From the NCBI RefSeq assembly GCF_022836845.1, contig NZ_JAJNNZ010000003.1, positions 390,149 through 454,148 of the forward strand: a DNA stretch of 64,000 nucleotides, given 5' to 3'. Every line of letters starts with the position of its first letter. Within the stretch, counting starts at the first letter, position 1. The position numbers and the translations under genes are program-made. The stretch is from Vibrio gelatinilyticus (lineage in GTDB: Bacteria > Pseudomonadota > Gammaproteobacteria > Enterobacterales > Vibrionaceae). Below the pieces are notes generated by a model. It was not told where the DNA came from, did not search any database, and worked only from the letters and a program-made list of their open reading frames with translations. Of this stretch, positions 19,039 to 26,824 are shown one piece after another.

Positions 19039-19158
19039 GTGTCCGAAGCAAGCTAACTCGTCTGCCAACGGGTTACCACAGCATTATGCTTACTGTAGAC
19101 AAGTCAGTAAGCCATATGCCCACTGGAACATGTTTCAATAAATCAAGGAATTTACACA

Positions 19159-20205
19159 ATGCGTATCGAACAAGAACTTAAGTTAGGCTTTAAAGATGTA
19201 CTGTTTCGCCCTAAGCGTTCAACACTAAAAAGTCGTTCTCAAGTAAATTTAACCCGCGATTTTACATTCAAGCACAGTGGTCGTCAATGGTCTGGAACAC
19301 CTGTTATTGCAGCTAATATGGATTCAGTTGGTAGCTTCGAAATGGCAACTGCACTAGCTCAGCACGGCGTAATGACAGCAATGCACAAGCACTACACTGT
19401 TGAGCAGTGGGCAGAGTTTGTAAAAGGTGCAGATAAAGAGACGTTGAACAAAGTGTTCGTTTCTACGGGTACTTCTGACAGAGAGTTCGAAAAAACCAAA
19501 GAAATCTTGGCATTAAGCGAAGATCTAGAATTCATTTGTATCGATATTGCTAACGGCTACTCTGAGCATCTTGTTGATTATGTTCAACGTGTACGTGCTG
19601 AATTCCCAACGAAAACCATCTCTGCTGGTAACGTAGTAACCGGTGACATGTGTGAAGAGCTTATTCTAGCAGGCGCAGACATTGTTAAAGTGGGTATCGG
19701 CCCAGGTTCTGTTTGTACAACTCGTGTAAAAACTGGTGTAGGTTACCCTCAGCTTTCTGCAATCATCGAGTGTGCAGACGCAGCACACGGCCTTGGCGGC
19801 ATGATCATCGGTGATGGCGGTTGTGCTTGTGCCGGTGATGTTGCAAAAGCATTTGGCGGCGGCGCAGATTTCGTGATGCTTGGCGGAATGCTAGCAGGTC
19901 ACGAACAGTCTGGTGGTGAAGTTATCGAGAAAGACGGTAAGACATTCATGAAGTTCTACGGCATGTCTTCAGAAAGCGCAATGGCGAAGCACTCAGGTGG
20001 TGTTGCACAGTACCGCGCGGCAGAAGGCAAAACGGTTCTTCTTCCTTTCCGTGGCGACGTGAACGATACGATTTCAGACATCCTTGGTGGTGTACGTTCA
20101 ACTTGTACATACGTAGGCGCAGCAAAGCTTAAAGAGCTAACAAAGCGTACCACGTTCATCCGTGTACAAGAGCAAGAGAACAACGTTTACGGCAAAGACG
20201 CATAA
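19159..20205 (+). CDS. guaC: GMP reductase
   Basis: NADPH-dependent enzyme that deaminates GMP to IMP, feeding guanine nucleotides back to adenine nucleotide synthesis. The 348-residue protein is the expected size (E. coli 347) and has the IMPDH/GMPR barrel. The catalytic cysteine is Cys186 in [11 protein letters not shown], and the phosphate-binding [14 protein letters not shown] and YGMSSESAM motifs follow. AAGGAA precedes the ATG. Codon use is highly biased toward common codons, suggesting good expression. Its terminator region is the left boundary of the downstream genomic island; the coding sequence itself is intact. Confidence 0.97.
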   Translation: MRIEQELKLGFKDVLFRPKRSTLKSRSQVNLTRDFTFKHSGRQWSGTPVIAANMDSVGSFEMATALAQHGVMTAMHKHYTVEQWAEFVKGADKETLNKVFVSTGTSDREFEKTKEILALSEDLEFICIDIANGYSEHLVDYVQRVRAEFPTKTISAGNVVTGDMCEELILAGADIVKVGIGPGSVCTTRVKTGVGYPQLSAIIECADAAHGLGGMIIGDGGCACAGDVAKAFGGGADFVMLGGMLAGHEQSGGEVIEKDGKTFMKFYGMSSESAMAKHSGGVAQYRAAEGKTVLLPFRGDVNDTISDILGGVRSTCTYVGAAKLKELTKRTTFIRVQEQENNVYGKDA

Positions 20206-20217
20206 GTTAACGCTGAG

Positions 20218-20287
20218 CAAAATTTGTTGAATAAGGGCCGCTTTTTAGCGGCTCTTTTTTTTGCCTGAAAAATAGCAAGTGGCGACA
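20218..20287 (+). repeat. attL: left direct repeat of the genomic island
   Basis: Bases 20218-20261 (44 bp, including the guaC terminator) are identical to 26930-26973. Similarity continues to about 20287, with the last 25 bases differing at four positions from 26974-26998. Because this copy follows guaC directly, it is the chromosomal-side junction. Confidence 0.85.
20235..20262 (+). terminator. Rho-independent terminator of guaC
   Basis: Stem 20235-20242 with 20247-20254 (8 bp, one G-T), a 4-base T loop and eight T at 20255-20262. An almost identical copy occurs at 26947-26973 in attR. Confidence 0.9.
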
Positions 20288-20298
20288 AAGTGGCGACA
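20277..20298 (+). repeat. Tandem 11-bp repeat inside attL
   Basis: AAGTGGCGACA occurs twice without a gap (20277-20287 and 20288-20298). The attR copy has a related single unit, AAGTAGTGACA. The spacing of one helical turn fits protein binding, for example by integrase or excisionase; this is inference. Confidence 0.4.
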
Positions 20299-20363
20299 GT
20301 GAAATAATTTTTACCTTGCTCAAAATAAGCCAAATGCATAAACACCGTTAAAAATGAATAATG

Positions 20364-21081
20364 CTAGAGGTTAGAAAGCGGGTTCTTTGAGATGGCTTCA
20401 ATCAAATGGTCTGGAGCAAAGTGCGAGTAACGCATCGTCATTTTAATGTCGGCATGGCCATGAATATCTCTCAACATAAGAATATTGCCCCCGTTCATCA
20501 TGAAATGACTAGCAAAGGTATGGCGAAGAACATGGGATGCCTGACCGTTGGGCAGCTCGATACCGAGTTTGTTCTTCAATATGTAGCAGTACGGCGTGTA
20601 GCACTCTTCAAATAACCTTCCGGATATGGTGTGTAGATTTCATTAAACAAATCCTCAGAGATTGGCACAGAGCGATTCTTCTTAGTTTTCGTATTGGTGT
20701 AAGTGATCTTATATTTCGCTAACTGAGAACCACGTAGCTCTGCCGCTTCGCTCTGTGGCTAGGCATATCTTCACAATCTTGAGCATATCTTGTCGGTTAT
20801 GCTGATCAACTAAATCTAGCAGTAAAGGGATCTTTTCTTTGGGAAGGTAAGCCATTTCGCGTTCAGCAAGTTTGAAAGGCTTTAATTTTTTCAAGTGGGT
20901 GAGGGAGCGACCATTCACCAATTTCCTTTAGTTTACTGAACACCGCTTTAAACCGAGCTAGTTCTGAGTTTAGAGTGGAAATAGATGGTGCACTCTTTTG
21001 CCATTTGTCATCAACAAAACTGATATTCCCAGCCATTCTTTGGCTGCGGAATTCAGCGTAGTTCTCCACGAAACTCTCTGA
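20364..21081 (-). pseudogene. P2-type tyrosine integrase, frameshifted and 5'-truncated
   Basis: Three frames together reconstruct most of a phage integrase. 21081-20863 gives the core-binding domain (FVENYAEFRSQRMAG, IGEWSLPHPLEKIKAF). 20880-20745 gives LPKEKIPLLLDLVDQHN and KICLAT. A further frame gives KYKITYTNTKTKKNRSVPIS, and 20579-20364 gives the catalytic end with HVLRHTFASH, GHADIKMTMRYSHF and the tyrosine. Frameshifts occur near 20890, 20750 (destroying the first catalytic arginine region) and 20600. The N-terminal arm-binding domain is missing. The family resembles P2 Int, including the LPNGQASHVLRHTFASH stretch. It would have driven insertion at guaC and is now inactive. Confidence 0.85.
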
Positions 21082-21194
21082 CTATTCACACAACAGGTTG
21101 ATACCAGTTGAGTTTTATAGCAAATGACAGCAACATAGACGGAACGGAAAGACGGAAAAAGTCCGCCTATAAAGCTAAGCATCAAAGGAGTTAT

Positions 21195-21371
21195 ATGGAA
21201 CATCCCAAGTATAAAGGGTTAAGTAAACTAGATGCTGAAGTAAGAAAGTGTGAAAAAAATCTAGCAAAAAAAGAAGCAGAATTCGCGCGAATTACGAGAA
21301 AATTGAAAAATGCTAATCCATCTCTTTATGATATTAACTGTGTCCTTTATGAGCTTTTCTTTATGAGCTGA
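21195..21371 (+). CDS. Small helical protein of the island (58 aa)
   Basis: I do not recognise this protein. The ATG at 21195 has a strong AAAGGAG five bases upstream, which decides this start within a longer open frame beginning at 21108. The first 45 residues are rich in Lys and Glu with heptad-like leucines (SKLDAEVRKCEKNLAKKEAEF), suggesting a coiled coil. The C-terminus turns hydrophobic (CVLYELFFMS). It lies beside the integrase remnant on the opposite strand, a usual place for small phage or satellite regulators, but no helix-turn-helix is obvious. Confidence 0.5.
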   Translation: MEHPKYKGLSKLDAEVRKCEKNLAKKEAEFARITRKLKNANPSLYDINCVLYELFFMS

Positions 21372-21486
21372 GTGTTAATCGAAAAGGAACCTAAATACTT
21401 AGGTGTTTCAATTGCCATTACGCTGAAAGTTATTACCCATTCACCACTACAACTTGATTATTTCAATACGTTAAGTGCAAATACTA

Positions 21487-21525
21487 CTAATCTGTCCAAG
21501 GTTTAGAGGACCTTGAACAGATTAG
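21487..21525. terminator. Long hairpin between convergent small genes
   Basis: A 16-bp stem with a single mismatch (21487-21502 with 21510-21525) and a 7-base loop. There is no T-run on either strand, but it lies between two converging genes, the usual place for a bidirectional terminator. Confidence 0.45.
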
Positions 21526-21542
21526 GTATACACAAGCTTAAA

Positions 21543-21773
21543 TTAAACGTTGGAACGCGCGTTTTTCTTCTTTGATTTATAGGCTTTCATTGAAGTTTTT
21601 AAAGCAAGCTGTTTTTGTTTTATTGAAATGAGTTGTCTAGTTACGACCTTATGGTGTAACTCTGTGATAAAGTTTTTTTCCCAAGGCGTAAGGCGGTCAA
21701 ACCTCAATAAAATAGTGTCATTGAGTACATTGAACAGCTCGTATTGGCTTTTATCCATTCGGCTGCTAAGCAT
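21543..21773 (-). CDS. Small basic protein of the island (76 aa)
   Basis: I do not recognise the family. The protein is helical, with LRFDRLTPWEKNFITELHHKV in the middle and a very basic tail (KTSMKAYKSKKKNARSNV). Its ATG at 21773 directly follows the TGA of the upstream lipoprotein gene with no gap, so it is probably translated by re-initiation. A second ATG at 21758 would remove five residues. It would be the last gene of the leftward dgcN-racemase-lipoprotein operon. Confidence 0.5.
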   Translation of the reverse strand: MLSSRMDKSQYELFNVLNDTILLRFDRLTPWEKNFITELHHKVVTRQLISIKQKQLALKTSMKAYKSKKKNARSNV

Positions 21774-22142
21774 TCAATTAGAGCACTTAGCTAGAGAAAT
21801 GACGTTAAGGCTTTCTACTTTCTCATTTTTTCCTAAGGTAATGATTCGATAAGAGATCCCACTTTCTAATAGTGGTCTTATTTCGATGTTGTCACAAAAA
21901 CTAACGGCGACTTTTTCTACTAAGCTGTCCATATTCAACGTTTTCTTTTTTACGAAAATAAGAGTGACACGATTGCCCTCTGATTGAGCATTTACGAGTG
22001 TGATTGAGCCTAACTCTTGTGGCAGGTGGCTTGAGATAACTGTCGCTCTATAATCGGCAAGCCCATTAGATTTTATTGGGCTTATCTGACAACCGTTAAG
22101 CATAACACTGACGAAGAGAATTACAGTTGTTCGTAGCATCAT
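21774..22142 (-). CDS. Pilotin-like lipoprotein (type II secretion GspS/AspS family, probable)
   Basis: Lipoprotein of 122 residues with the lipobox MLNGC (Cys18). The mature part (LADYRATVISSHLPQELGSI, SGISYRIITLG) resembles the AspS/EpsS pilotin family of Vibrio, small outer-membrane lipoproteins that guide the type II secretin to the outer membrane. Two cysteines (in AVSFCDNIE and SLAKCSN) could form the disulfide typical of that fold. The ATG at 22142 has AGGAG six bases upstream; a longer frame to 22226 lies inside the racemase gene. It overlaps the racemase 3' end by 47 bases. Family assignment is from memory of the pattern and remains moderate. A type II substrate-like protease sits in the same island. 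Confidence 0.55.
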   Translation of the reverse strand: MMLRTTVILFVSVMLNGCQISPIKSNGLADYRATVISSHLPQELGSITLVNAQSEGNRVTLIFVKKKTLNMDSLVEKVAVSFCDNIEIRPLLESGISYRIITLGKNEKVESLNVISLAKCSN

Positions 22143-23232
22143 GCGCTCCTTCTTCCTTTCTTTTCCCTTTAGGTGCCTTAAAATATTTATGGATATAACG
22201 TGAAGACATAGAAGATAAGAGCGCACTGTAATCTAAACTGAATGTGACTTTTTCCCCTACAAATAGTGGTTTTTGTGAGGATTCAAGGACCAGATGATCA
22301 CTGGTTGAAGTCATGATCTTAATCCCATTCGGAGCCTTAAGCCCACTGACACAAACATCTTGGCGGCCTAATGCTACAATAGCTTGTGAGACCTCCCCTC
22401 TATCTTGAAGGCTTTCTTTTTCACCAAAAGCATTTAACCCCCGACTTCCCCAAGGCAAAGTCGGTTTAATCTTGGATTCAATCACTTCAGCGGTCAAAGA
22501 AACCGCATCCGTATGTAAGCCTTTGATATTTTCGTGCTCTAAAGGCTCACAGCCTAAAAAAATTGCTTCTCCGATACGAAGGTTATTGACTCGAGTTAAG
22601 CCTGTTCTCTGAAGAGCCCAGTTAACTGAAGTAGAGTTACCCCCTGAAATAATTTCTAGACTGATCCCAAATGTAGCTTCAATTCTATCGGCAAGATCAG
22701 AAAGAATATTCATCTTTTGATCATCTGGAGCGACACCATACCGACAGGCTAAATTCGTACCAATTCCTTTTATCGTGATGTTCGGTAAAGAAATAATCTC
22801 TCGGATAAAATCAATCACGCGATTCGGCATCACACCTTCTCTGAGATCGCCAAGCTCAACCATCACGATAATCTCGTGTTGGCAATTATGTTGTTTCGCT
22901 GCGTATGCGAGCTTTTGAATAACTTCAATTTCAGAGTTTAGACTCATGTCGCAATATTTTATCACACTCGCCACTTGGCTTAGCATGGGTGTACGTATCA
23001 GCATTTTAGGGATAGAAATGCCTGATTCTGTCATCTTTTGAAGATTTTCGATTCTTGAATCGGCTAACATTTTTGCGCCAGCATCAATAAGAACTTGTGC
23101 GATGAGAGGGTGGCCGAGGAAGACTTTTGTTACAGGCGTAACGGAGATATTTTTCAGTGAGAGTTGAGCAATCAGGAACTGAGCGTTATGGTGAATTTTA
23201 TCACAATCGATGTCTAACCTAGGATAGTTCAC
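22096..23232 (-). CDS. Alanine/ornithine racemase-family PLP enzyme
   Basis: PLP-dependent enzyme with the alanine-racemase N-terminal TIM barrel. The opening YPRLDIDCDKIHHNAQFL and the PLP lysine Lys36 in VTPVTKVFLGHP match the ornithine/alanine racemase group. ADSRIENLQKM, VMVELGDLREGV and ISGGNSTSVNW are further family motifs. It probably interconverts L- and D-forms of an amino acid or an acylated amino acid; substrate is not readable. At 378 residues it is about 20 longer than relatives, the extra tail being the part that overlaps the lipoprotein gene. Its ATG overlaps the dgcN stop by four bases (ATGA at 23229-23232), so the two are co-translated. Confidence 0.8.
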   Translation of the reverse strand: MNYPRLDIDCDKIHHNAQFLIAQLSLKNISVTPVTKVFLGHPLIAQVLIDAGAKMLADSRIENLQKMTESGISIPKMLIRTPMLSQVASVIKYCDMSLNSEIEVIQKLAYAAKQHNCQHEIIVMVELGDLREGVMPNRVIDFIREIISLPNITIKGIGTNLACRYGVAPDDQKMNILSDLADRIEATFGISLEIISGGNSTSVNWALQRTGLTRVNNLRIGEAIFLGCEPLEHENIKGLHTDAVSLTAEVIESKIKPTLPWGSRGLNAFGEKESLQDRGEVSQAIVALGRQDVCVSGLKAPNGIKIMTSTSDHLVLESSQKPLFVGEKVTFSLDYSALLSSMSSRYIHKYFKAPKGKRKEEGAHDATNNCNSLRQCYA

Positions 23233-24434
23233 CTTTTTTCTGCCAGTTTACTTGCTATCACAGGGAAGGCTGACGTTACGATGTGCAGTAGATGTTCGAC
23301 AGGCAGTGATAATACGTCAGTAACAGGCACACCAAATTCGGTAGTGTAGCTGTCTATCGCACAACGTGTTTCATCCAAAGACATATCTTCATGATTCAGT
23401 GTTAGTCCAATAACATCGGTATTAGAAAACGTTTCGATTAGATGGATTTCAGAGGCGACCGAAGGCATTGGGCAATCAGGGAAGTCACTACGATATAAAC
23501 GTTTAGGGGCATGTTGCAATATTACACCCGTTGGACAACTGCCACGTAAGATAAAAGCGCTGGTTGAAAACGCAGGGTGACTCAAGGCTCCTTGCCCTTC
23601 AATAATAATCAGATCCGGCTTTTCTTTTTCATAGGCCTGTACAATGACAGATTCCAACTCACCGGCACAAAATTGTGAAGGAACAGCATCGAGTGCAACG
23701 CAGTATTGTGCGCCTTGCATAATGCCAGTTTGACCGGTGGCAATCAAAACGACGTTAAGGCCTTTTTTAATCAGTTCATTCGCCAATATTGTTGCTGTTG
23801 TTCGCTTTCCTAGCGCGCAATCCGTTCCCATTACAGCAACTCTTGGACATTTAACACTGTGTATTTTCCCGCTAAACGTTTTCAGATCGCTTTTATTCTT
23901 GGGTTTTCGAGTGTCGAATATTCGAACGTTATTCTTTAAGCTTGCTTCTAAAAATAGAGGATCATCAGTTAGGAATTCATGTAAGCCATTTACGATGTTC
24001 ATTCCTAGTGACATGGCATTTAAAATGATGCTTTTATCTAAGTCAGATAAAAAACCACTTGATGGCGCAATGCCAAAAATGCAGTAATCGGGAATGCTTT
24101 CTGCGTGAATGATAGCTTCTTCAGCATTAGCAAGGATAGGTATGCCATTGGCTTTGTTATCAAGAACTTCACCAGCATCTAAGCCAGCAGACTCACTATC
24201 AATAACCGATAGAATACGATAGCTTAACGAATGCCTCACTAACCCATTAGCGGTTTTACCATCAATTTTACCAAAATTACCTTCGCAATATATAATCGCT
24301 GAAGGGATGACGGGGTGTACTTTCTGGGCAAGTGGTAGCCAAGGTGCGGAATGGGGTACGTCGTTGTTAGTTTCTACATTTTCAATTCTAGTAAGTTTGA
24401 AGATGTTTCTTAACTTTTGGGTTGAAATAGACAT
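23229..24434 (-). CDS. dgcN: DUF1611 / DgcN-family protein
   Basis: The 401-residue protein belongs to the DUF1611 family, recently named DgcN, reported as a D-glutamate N-acetyltransferase in marine bacteria. Visible features are an N-terminal Rossmann-like domain (SAIIYCEGNFGKIDGKTANGL, residues about 45-150) and a C-terminal P-loop domain beginning with VMGTDCALGKRTTA near residue 204. GQTGIMQGAQY, IIEGQGALSHPA and LTLNHEDM follow. In published systems DgcN works with the epimerase DgcA; here the partner is a PLP racemase instead. It is the first gene of a leftward operon preceded by a leader with a small ORF and hairpin. The catalytic role is transferred from family knowledge. Confidence 0.75.
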   Translation of the reverse strand: MSISTQKLRNIFKLTRIENVETNNDVPHSAPWLPLAQKVHPVIPSAIIYCEGNFGKIDGKTANGLVRHSLSYRILSVIDSESAGLDAGEVLDNKANGIPILANAEEAIIHAESIPDYCIFGIAPSSGFLSDLDKSIILNAMSLGMNIVNGLHEFLTDDPLFLEASLKNNVRIFDTRKPKNKSDLKTFSGKIHSVKCPRVAVMGTDCALGKRTTATILANELIKKGLNVVLIATGQTGIMQGAQYCVALDAVPSQFCAGELESVIVQAYEKEKPDLIIIEGQGALSHPAFSTSAFILRGSCPTGVILQHAPKRLYRSDFPDCPMPSVASEIHLIETFSNTDVIGLTLNHEDMSLDETRCAIDSYTTEFGVPVTDVLSLPVEHLLHIVTSAFPVIASKLAEKR

Positions 24435-24507
24435 AATTAAAGCCTTTGGTGAGGCTTAGGAGGGCAACTAAGGAGTGCCGAGATGCGAGTTCGGAAAAGA
24501 AAAGAAG

Positions 24508-24527
24508 TCCCTACTAAGCGGTAGGGA
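24508..24527 (-). terminator. Attenuator-like hairpin in the dgcN leader
   Basis: A perfect 7-bp stem (24508-24514 with 24521-24527) and a 6-base loop. On the leftward strand it is followed by CTTCTTTTCTTTT. It lies 74 bases before the dgcN start, and the stop codon of a 20-residue leader ORF falls at the end of the stem and in the loop. Confidence 0.4.
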
Positions 24528-24576
24528 TAGAGACCAAGATAACACACTCACCAGACTTTTGTTGATTATTATTCAT
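24514..24576 (-). CDS. Possible leader peptide (20 aa) upstream of dgcN
   Basis: An ATG at 24576 with AGAAAG upstream opens a 20-codon frame, MNNNQQKSGECVILVSIPTA, ending in TAG inside the hairpin at 24508-24527. The position of the stop within a U-tailed hairpin is what a translation-coupled attenuator would show. There is no strong run of one codon, though hydrophobic branched-chain codons are enriched near the end. It may be fortuitous. Confidence 0.3.
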   Translation of the reverse strand: MNNNQQKSGECVILVSIPTA

Positions 24577-24739
24577 ACGCTTTCTAAGTCTATCACTTTC
24601 AGGCTTCACCCATACTAACGTGACTGATTAGAGATCTACGACTCATTGTTCAACGTCGCCGTATCAACCTCTCAGCTTTAAGGTTTCAAGATACTTTTTC
24701 TAATATCAGTTAAGTGAATTAGCGTTTTTGATCTAACGC

Positions 24740-24819
24740 GTTTTTGTCCAGATCCTTGCTGGCGGGGCGACTTAACTCAGATTTGTCCAGAGGCATTTTA
24801 GCGGGACTCGTGCTAACTT
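24740..24819 (+). repeat. Two degenerate 40-bp direct repeats, the first matching a copy after the protease gene
   Basis: Units at 24740-24779 and 24780-24819 share TTTGTCCAGA, a following C-T-rich block and GCGGG at equal spacing, then AACT. The first 29 bases of unit 1 match 26628-26656 at 27 of 29 positions. Together they flank the protease gene. Confidence 0.55.
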
Positions 24820-25157
24820 GCCTTTGCCCCATTCTAACTTAGGACAATACTCCGGTGTGTTTCAATGCAACTATCTTGACCTACTTTTTCTAATCTTTAG
24901 GTGCGTATAGGAAGAAGGGCTCTTAACAAGGGTCAATTGTCCAACAGGCTGTTGGAAAAATTCCATCATTAATAATTCTATCACTCGCAATTATCCCATC
25001 ATATTGTTTAATAAATATTTATAGGTTGGTCACAATTTTTTCATTGATATTGTGAAATGCCAATCATTCTATAAATCGTCACATTTCTACGTTAGAGAAT
25101 GTGTAAAAATCGCCCTATAAATCGATTTATATTAATAGAATGCCAGGATGGTGATAA

Positions 25158-26525
25158 ATGATTCGAGTTAATAAATATGGTTGTCGTGTTGTTCTCGCAA
25201 CTTTGTTTTTAAGTCAACCCGCTCAAGCTGTAAAAAACGGTACAGACGTTAGTGCCGAGGACTATCAAGATTTTGTTGTTCAGATTGCTGATTCCGACGG
25301 TGAGTTTACGTCTGTATGTGGTGGGACTTTATTCGGAGGTGAATTTCTATTAACTGCTAAGCATTGCTTTACATTAACTCTGAGTCGTCATACCAGTGTT
25401 ACAGGGGAATCAGGCTCCACTCGCTTATATCAGGGTATAGAAGAAGAGCCTGACACTTTTTATGATGTTAACTATACAGTTATTGCTGATGGAGTAGATA
25501 ACCAAATTAAAGCTAATGGTTTAGCTCGTCAAATTGCCTATGCCGATGAGTTGTTGGTAGATCACCCTTTATTTGCTAATGATGCGTCATTATCCATGAA
25601 CCTTTCCGGTGATTGGATTCTTCTTAAACTCGATGAAGCTGTTCCTCACAAAAGTGGCGTTCTTTTGTCTCCATCTCATGACATTATCACCAAAGATAAT
25701 CACACTCCTTTGGATACCGTCCTTACTTTTCGTGGTTGGGGGGTTGATGAATCTGGAGAATTTCCGAGCGTGATGCAAGAGGGGCAGCTTAAGAGTTTTC
25801 TTTCTTATGGAATGTTGATGGAACAAGCCACTATTTACAATGATGAAGTCGAAACCAACGTTGACTCTCCGTGTGACTTTGAAGATGAGTATGGTGATGG
25901 TTCTCTGGGTTCTGGCTGCTGGTTTAAGGGGGGGGATACGTTCGTTGCTTATGGGATAGGAGCGCAGCATGTTCAAGAAGGGGATAGTGGTTCACCATTA
26001 ATCGCTAATGATCGCCTCATTGGTATTGCGAAGTCAGTGAGTAGTGTTTCAATTTCATTTACTCACTTTTCGCTGTATATGCCAGAAATTCAAGCTGCGA
26101 TAAATAAAGTGATATTCCCGTCCGCCGCTGGTGGTGAGATAGAACCAAGCTCGACTCGCGAACTAACGGTGACAGTACCGGTGCAAAACTTCACGGCGTC
26201 GGATGTTACCTTTACCCCGTACCTAAACGATTCAACCGGACTTTTTTCCGCTGACATTACCGACTGTAACACAACCGTGGCTTCGCAACAGGGGTGTATC
26301 ATTACTGTGTCATTTAACAGTGGTCACGATGTAATTGAAGCAACTAAACAGGCCACATTGGTGCTCAACGATGACTATTCTGTGCCTTTAACGGTGTCCA
26401 TTAAAACCGCCAGTGATGGCAATAACCCTGACTACCCTGAATCTCCTTCAGGAACATCGGGCGGAGGTGGTTCACTGGGTATCTTTAGCTTACTGGCAGG
26501 ACTGCTCTTAATGCGTCGCCGCTAA
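25158..26525 (+). CDS. Secreted trypsin-like serine protease with GlyGly-CTERM anchor
   Basis: Exported S1-family protease of the Vibrio Ves type. The 455-residue protein has a signal peptide (cleavage after AQA near residue 24) and the mature N-terminus VKNGTDVSAEDY. The catalytic triad is complete: His69 in LLTAKHCF, Asp152 in GDWILLKLDEA and Ser277 in EGDSGSPL. An Ig-like domain follows (about 325-430). The C-terminus SGGGGSLGIFSLLAGLLL plus MRRR is a GlyGly-CTERM tripartite signal, known to be processed by rhombosortase and linked to type II secretion. The first signal-cleavage residue gives no classical IVGG activation site, so zymogen activation is unclear. It is monocistronic and flanked by 29-bp direct repeats inside the guaC island. 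Confidence 0.9.
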   Translation: MIRVNKYGCRVVLATLFLSQPAQAVKNGTDVSAEDYQDFVVQIADSDGEFTSVCGGTLFGGEFLLTAKHCFTLTLSRHTSVTGESGSTRLYQGIEEEPDTFYDVNYTVIADGVDNQIKANGLARQIAYADELLVDHPLFANDASLSMNLSGDWILLKLDEAVPHKSGVLLSPSHDIITKDNHTPLDTVLTFRGWGVDESGEFPSVMQEGQLKSFLSYGMLMEQATIYNDEVETNVDSPCDFEDEYGDGSLGSGCWFKGGDTFVAYGIGAQHVQEGDSGSPLIANDRLIGIAKSVSSVSISFTHFSLYMPEIQAAINKVIFPSAAGGEIEPSSTRELTVTVPVQNFTASDVTFTPYLNDSTGLFSADITDCNTTVASQQGCIITVSFNSGHDVIEATKQATLVLNDDYSVPLTVSIKTASDGNNPDYPESPSGTSGGGGSLGIFSLLAGLLLMRRR

Positions 26526-26540
26526 AGCGTTTTTTGATTG

Positions 26541-26565
26541 GGAGCTAGTTAAAATCCCTAGCTCC
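26541..26565 (+). terminator. Hairpin after the protease gene
   Basis: A perfect 8-bp stem (26541-26548 with 26558-26565) and 9-base loop, 15 bases after the stop codon. The tail TTAGATATTTT is only moderately T-rich, so it is a probable rather than certain terminator. Confidence 0.5.
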
Positions 26566-26627
26566 TTAGATATTTTGCCATACCTGTATTTATTTATAGA
26601 TTTCTAATTTAGGAAGCTCACTGACTT

Positions 26628-26656
26628 GTTTTTGTCCAGAGGCTTGCTGGCGGGGC
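26628..26656 (+). repeat. 29-bp direct repeat, right copy flanking the protease gene
   Basis: Matches 24740-24768 with two substitutions. The two copies enclose 1.86 kb holding only the protease gene and its flanks. No transposase or attC-like structure accompanies them. Confidence 0.55.
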
Positions 26657-26824
26657 ATGAAACACGAAGTAGATAAGAACTTTTTGCACCGGGTCTCTGG
26701 CTTGTGATGGGGTTTAGACAAATGATGAAGATCTGCAAATGAGTAGTAACTAGGTGTTCCCTGCAGGATTACGAAAGTAATTTTCTTACAGCTAGTTCTG
26801 GACTAAATTTGTTGCTTCACAAAA

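Larger units (their letters stand above)
18619..19158. other. 540-base intergenic region upstream of guaC
   Basis: It holds no credible gene. It contains a PurR-like site (18771-18786), a good sigma-70 promoter (18972-18999) and, directly at its predicted transcription start, a perfect hairpin with a T-run (19003-19038). The first part is very AT-rich with several A-tracts. Confidence 0.6.
24435..25157. other. 720-base divergent intergenic region inside the island
   Basis: It separates the leftward dgcN operon from the rightward protease gene. It contains a short leader ORF and hairpin near dgcN and two degenerate 40-bp direct repeats (24740-24819). The rest is AT-rich sequence with no supported gene. 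Promoters for both operons must lie here. Confidence 0.6.

Noticed and set aside
21195..22142. Small island genes as a toxin-antitoxin or phage-defence cassette
   Set aside because: No toxin or defence domain is visible and the lipoprotein fits a secretion pilotin better; the genes are convergent rather than paired.
24740..26656. Flanking repeats of the protease gene as integron attC (VCR) sites
   Set aside because: They lack the terminal GTTRRRY/RYYYAAC core sites and the long imperfect dyad of attC; they are short direct repeats.
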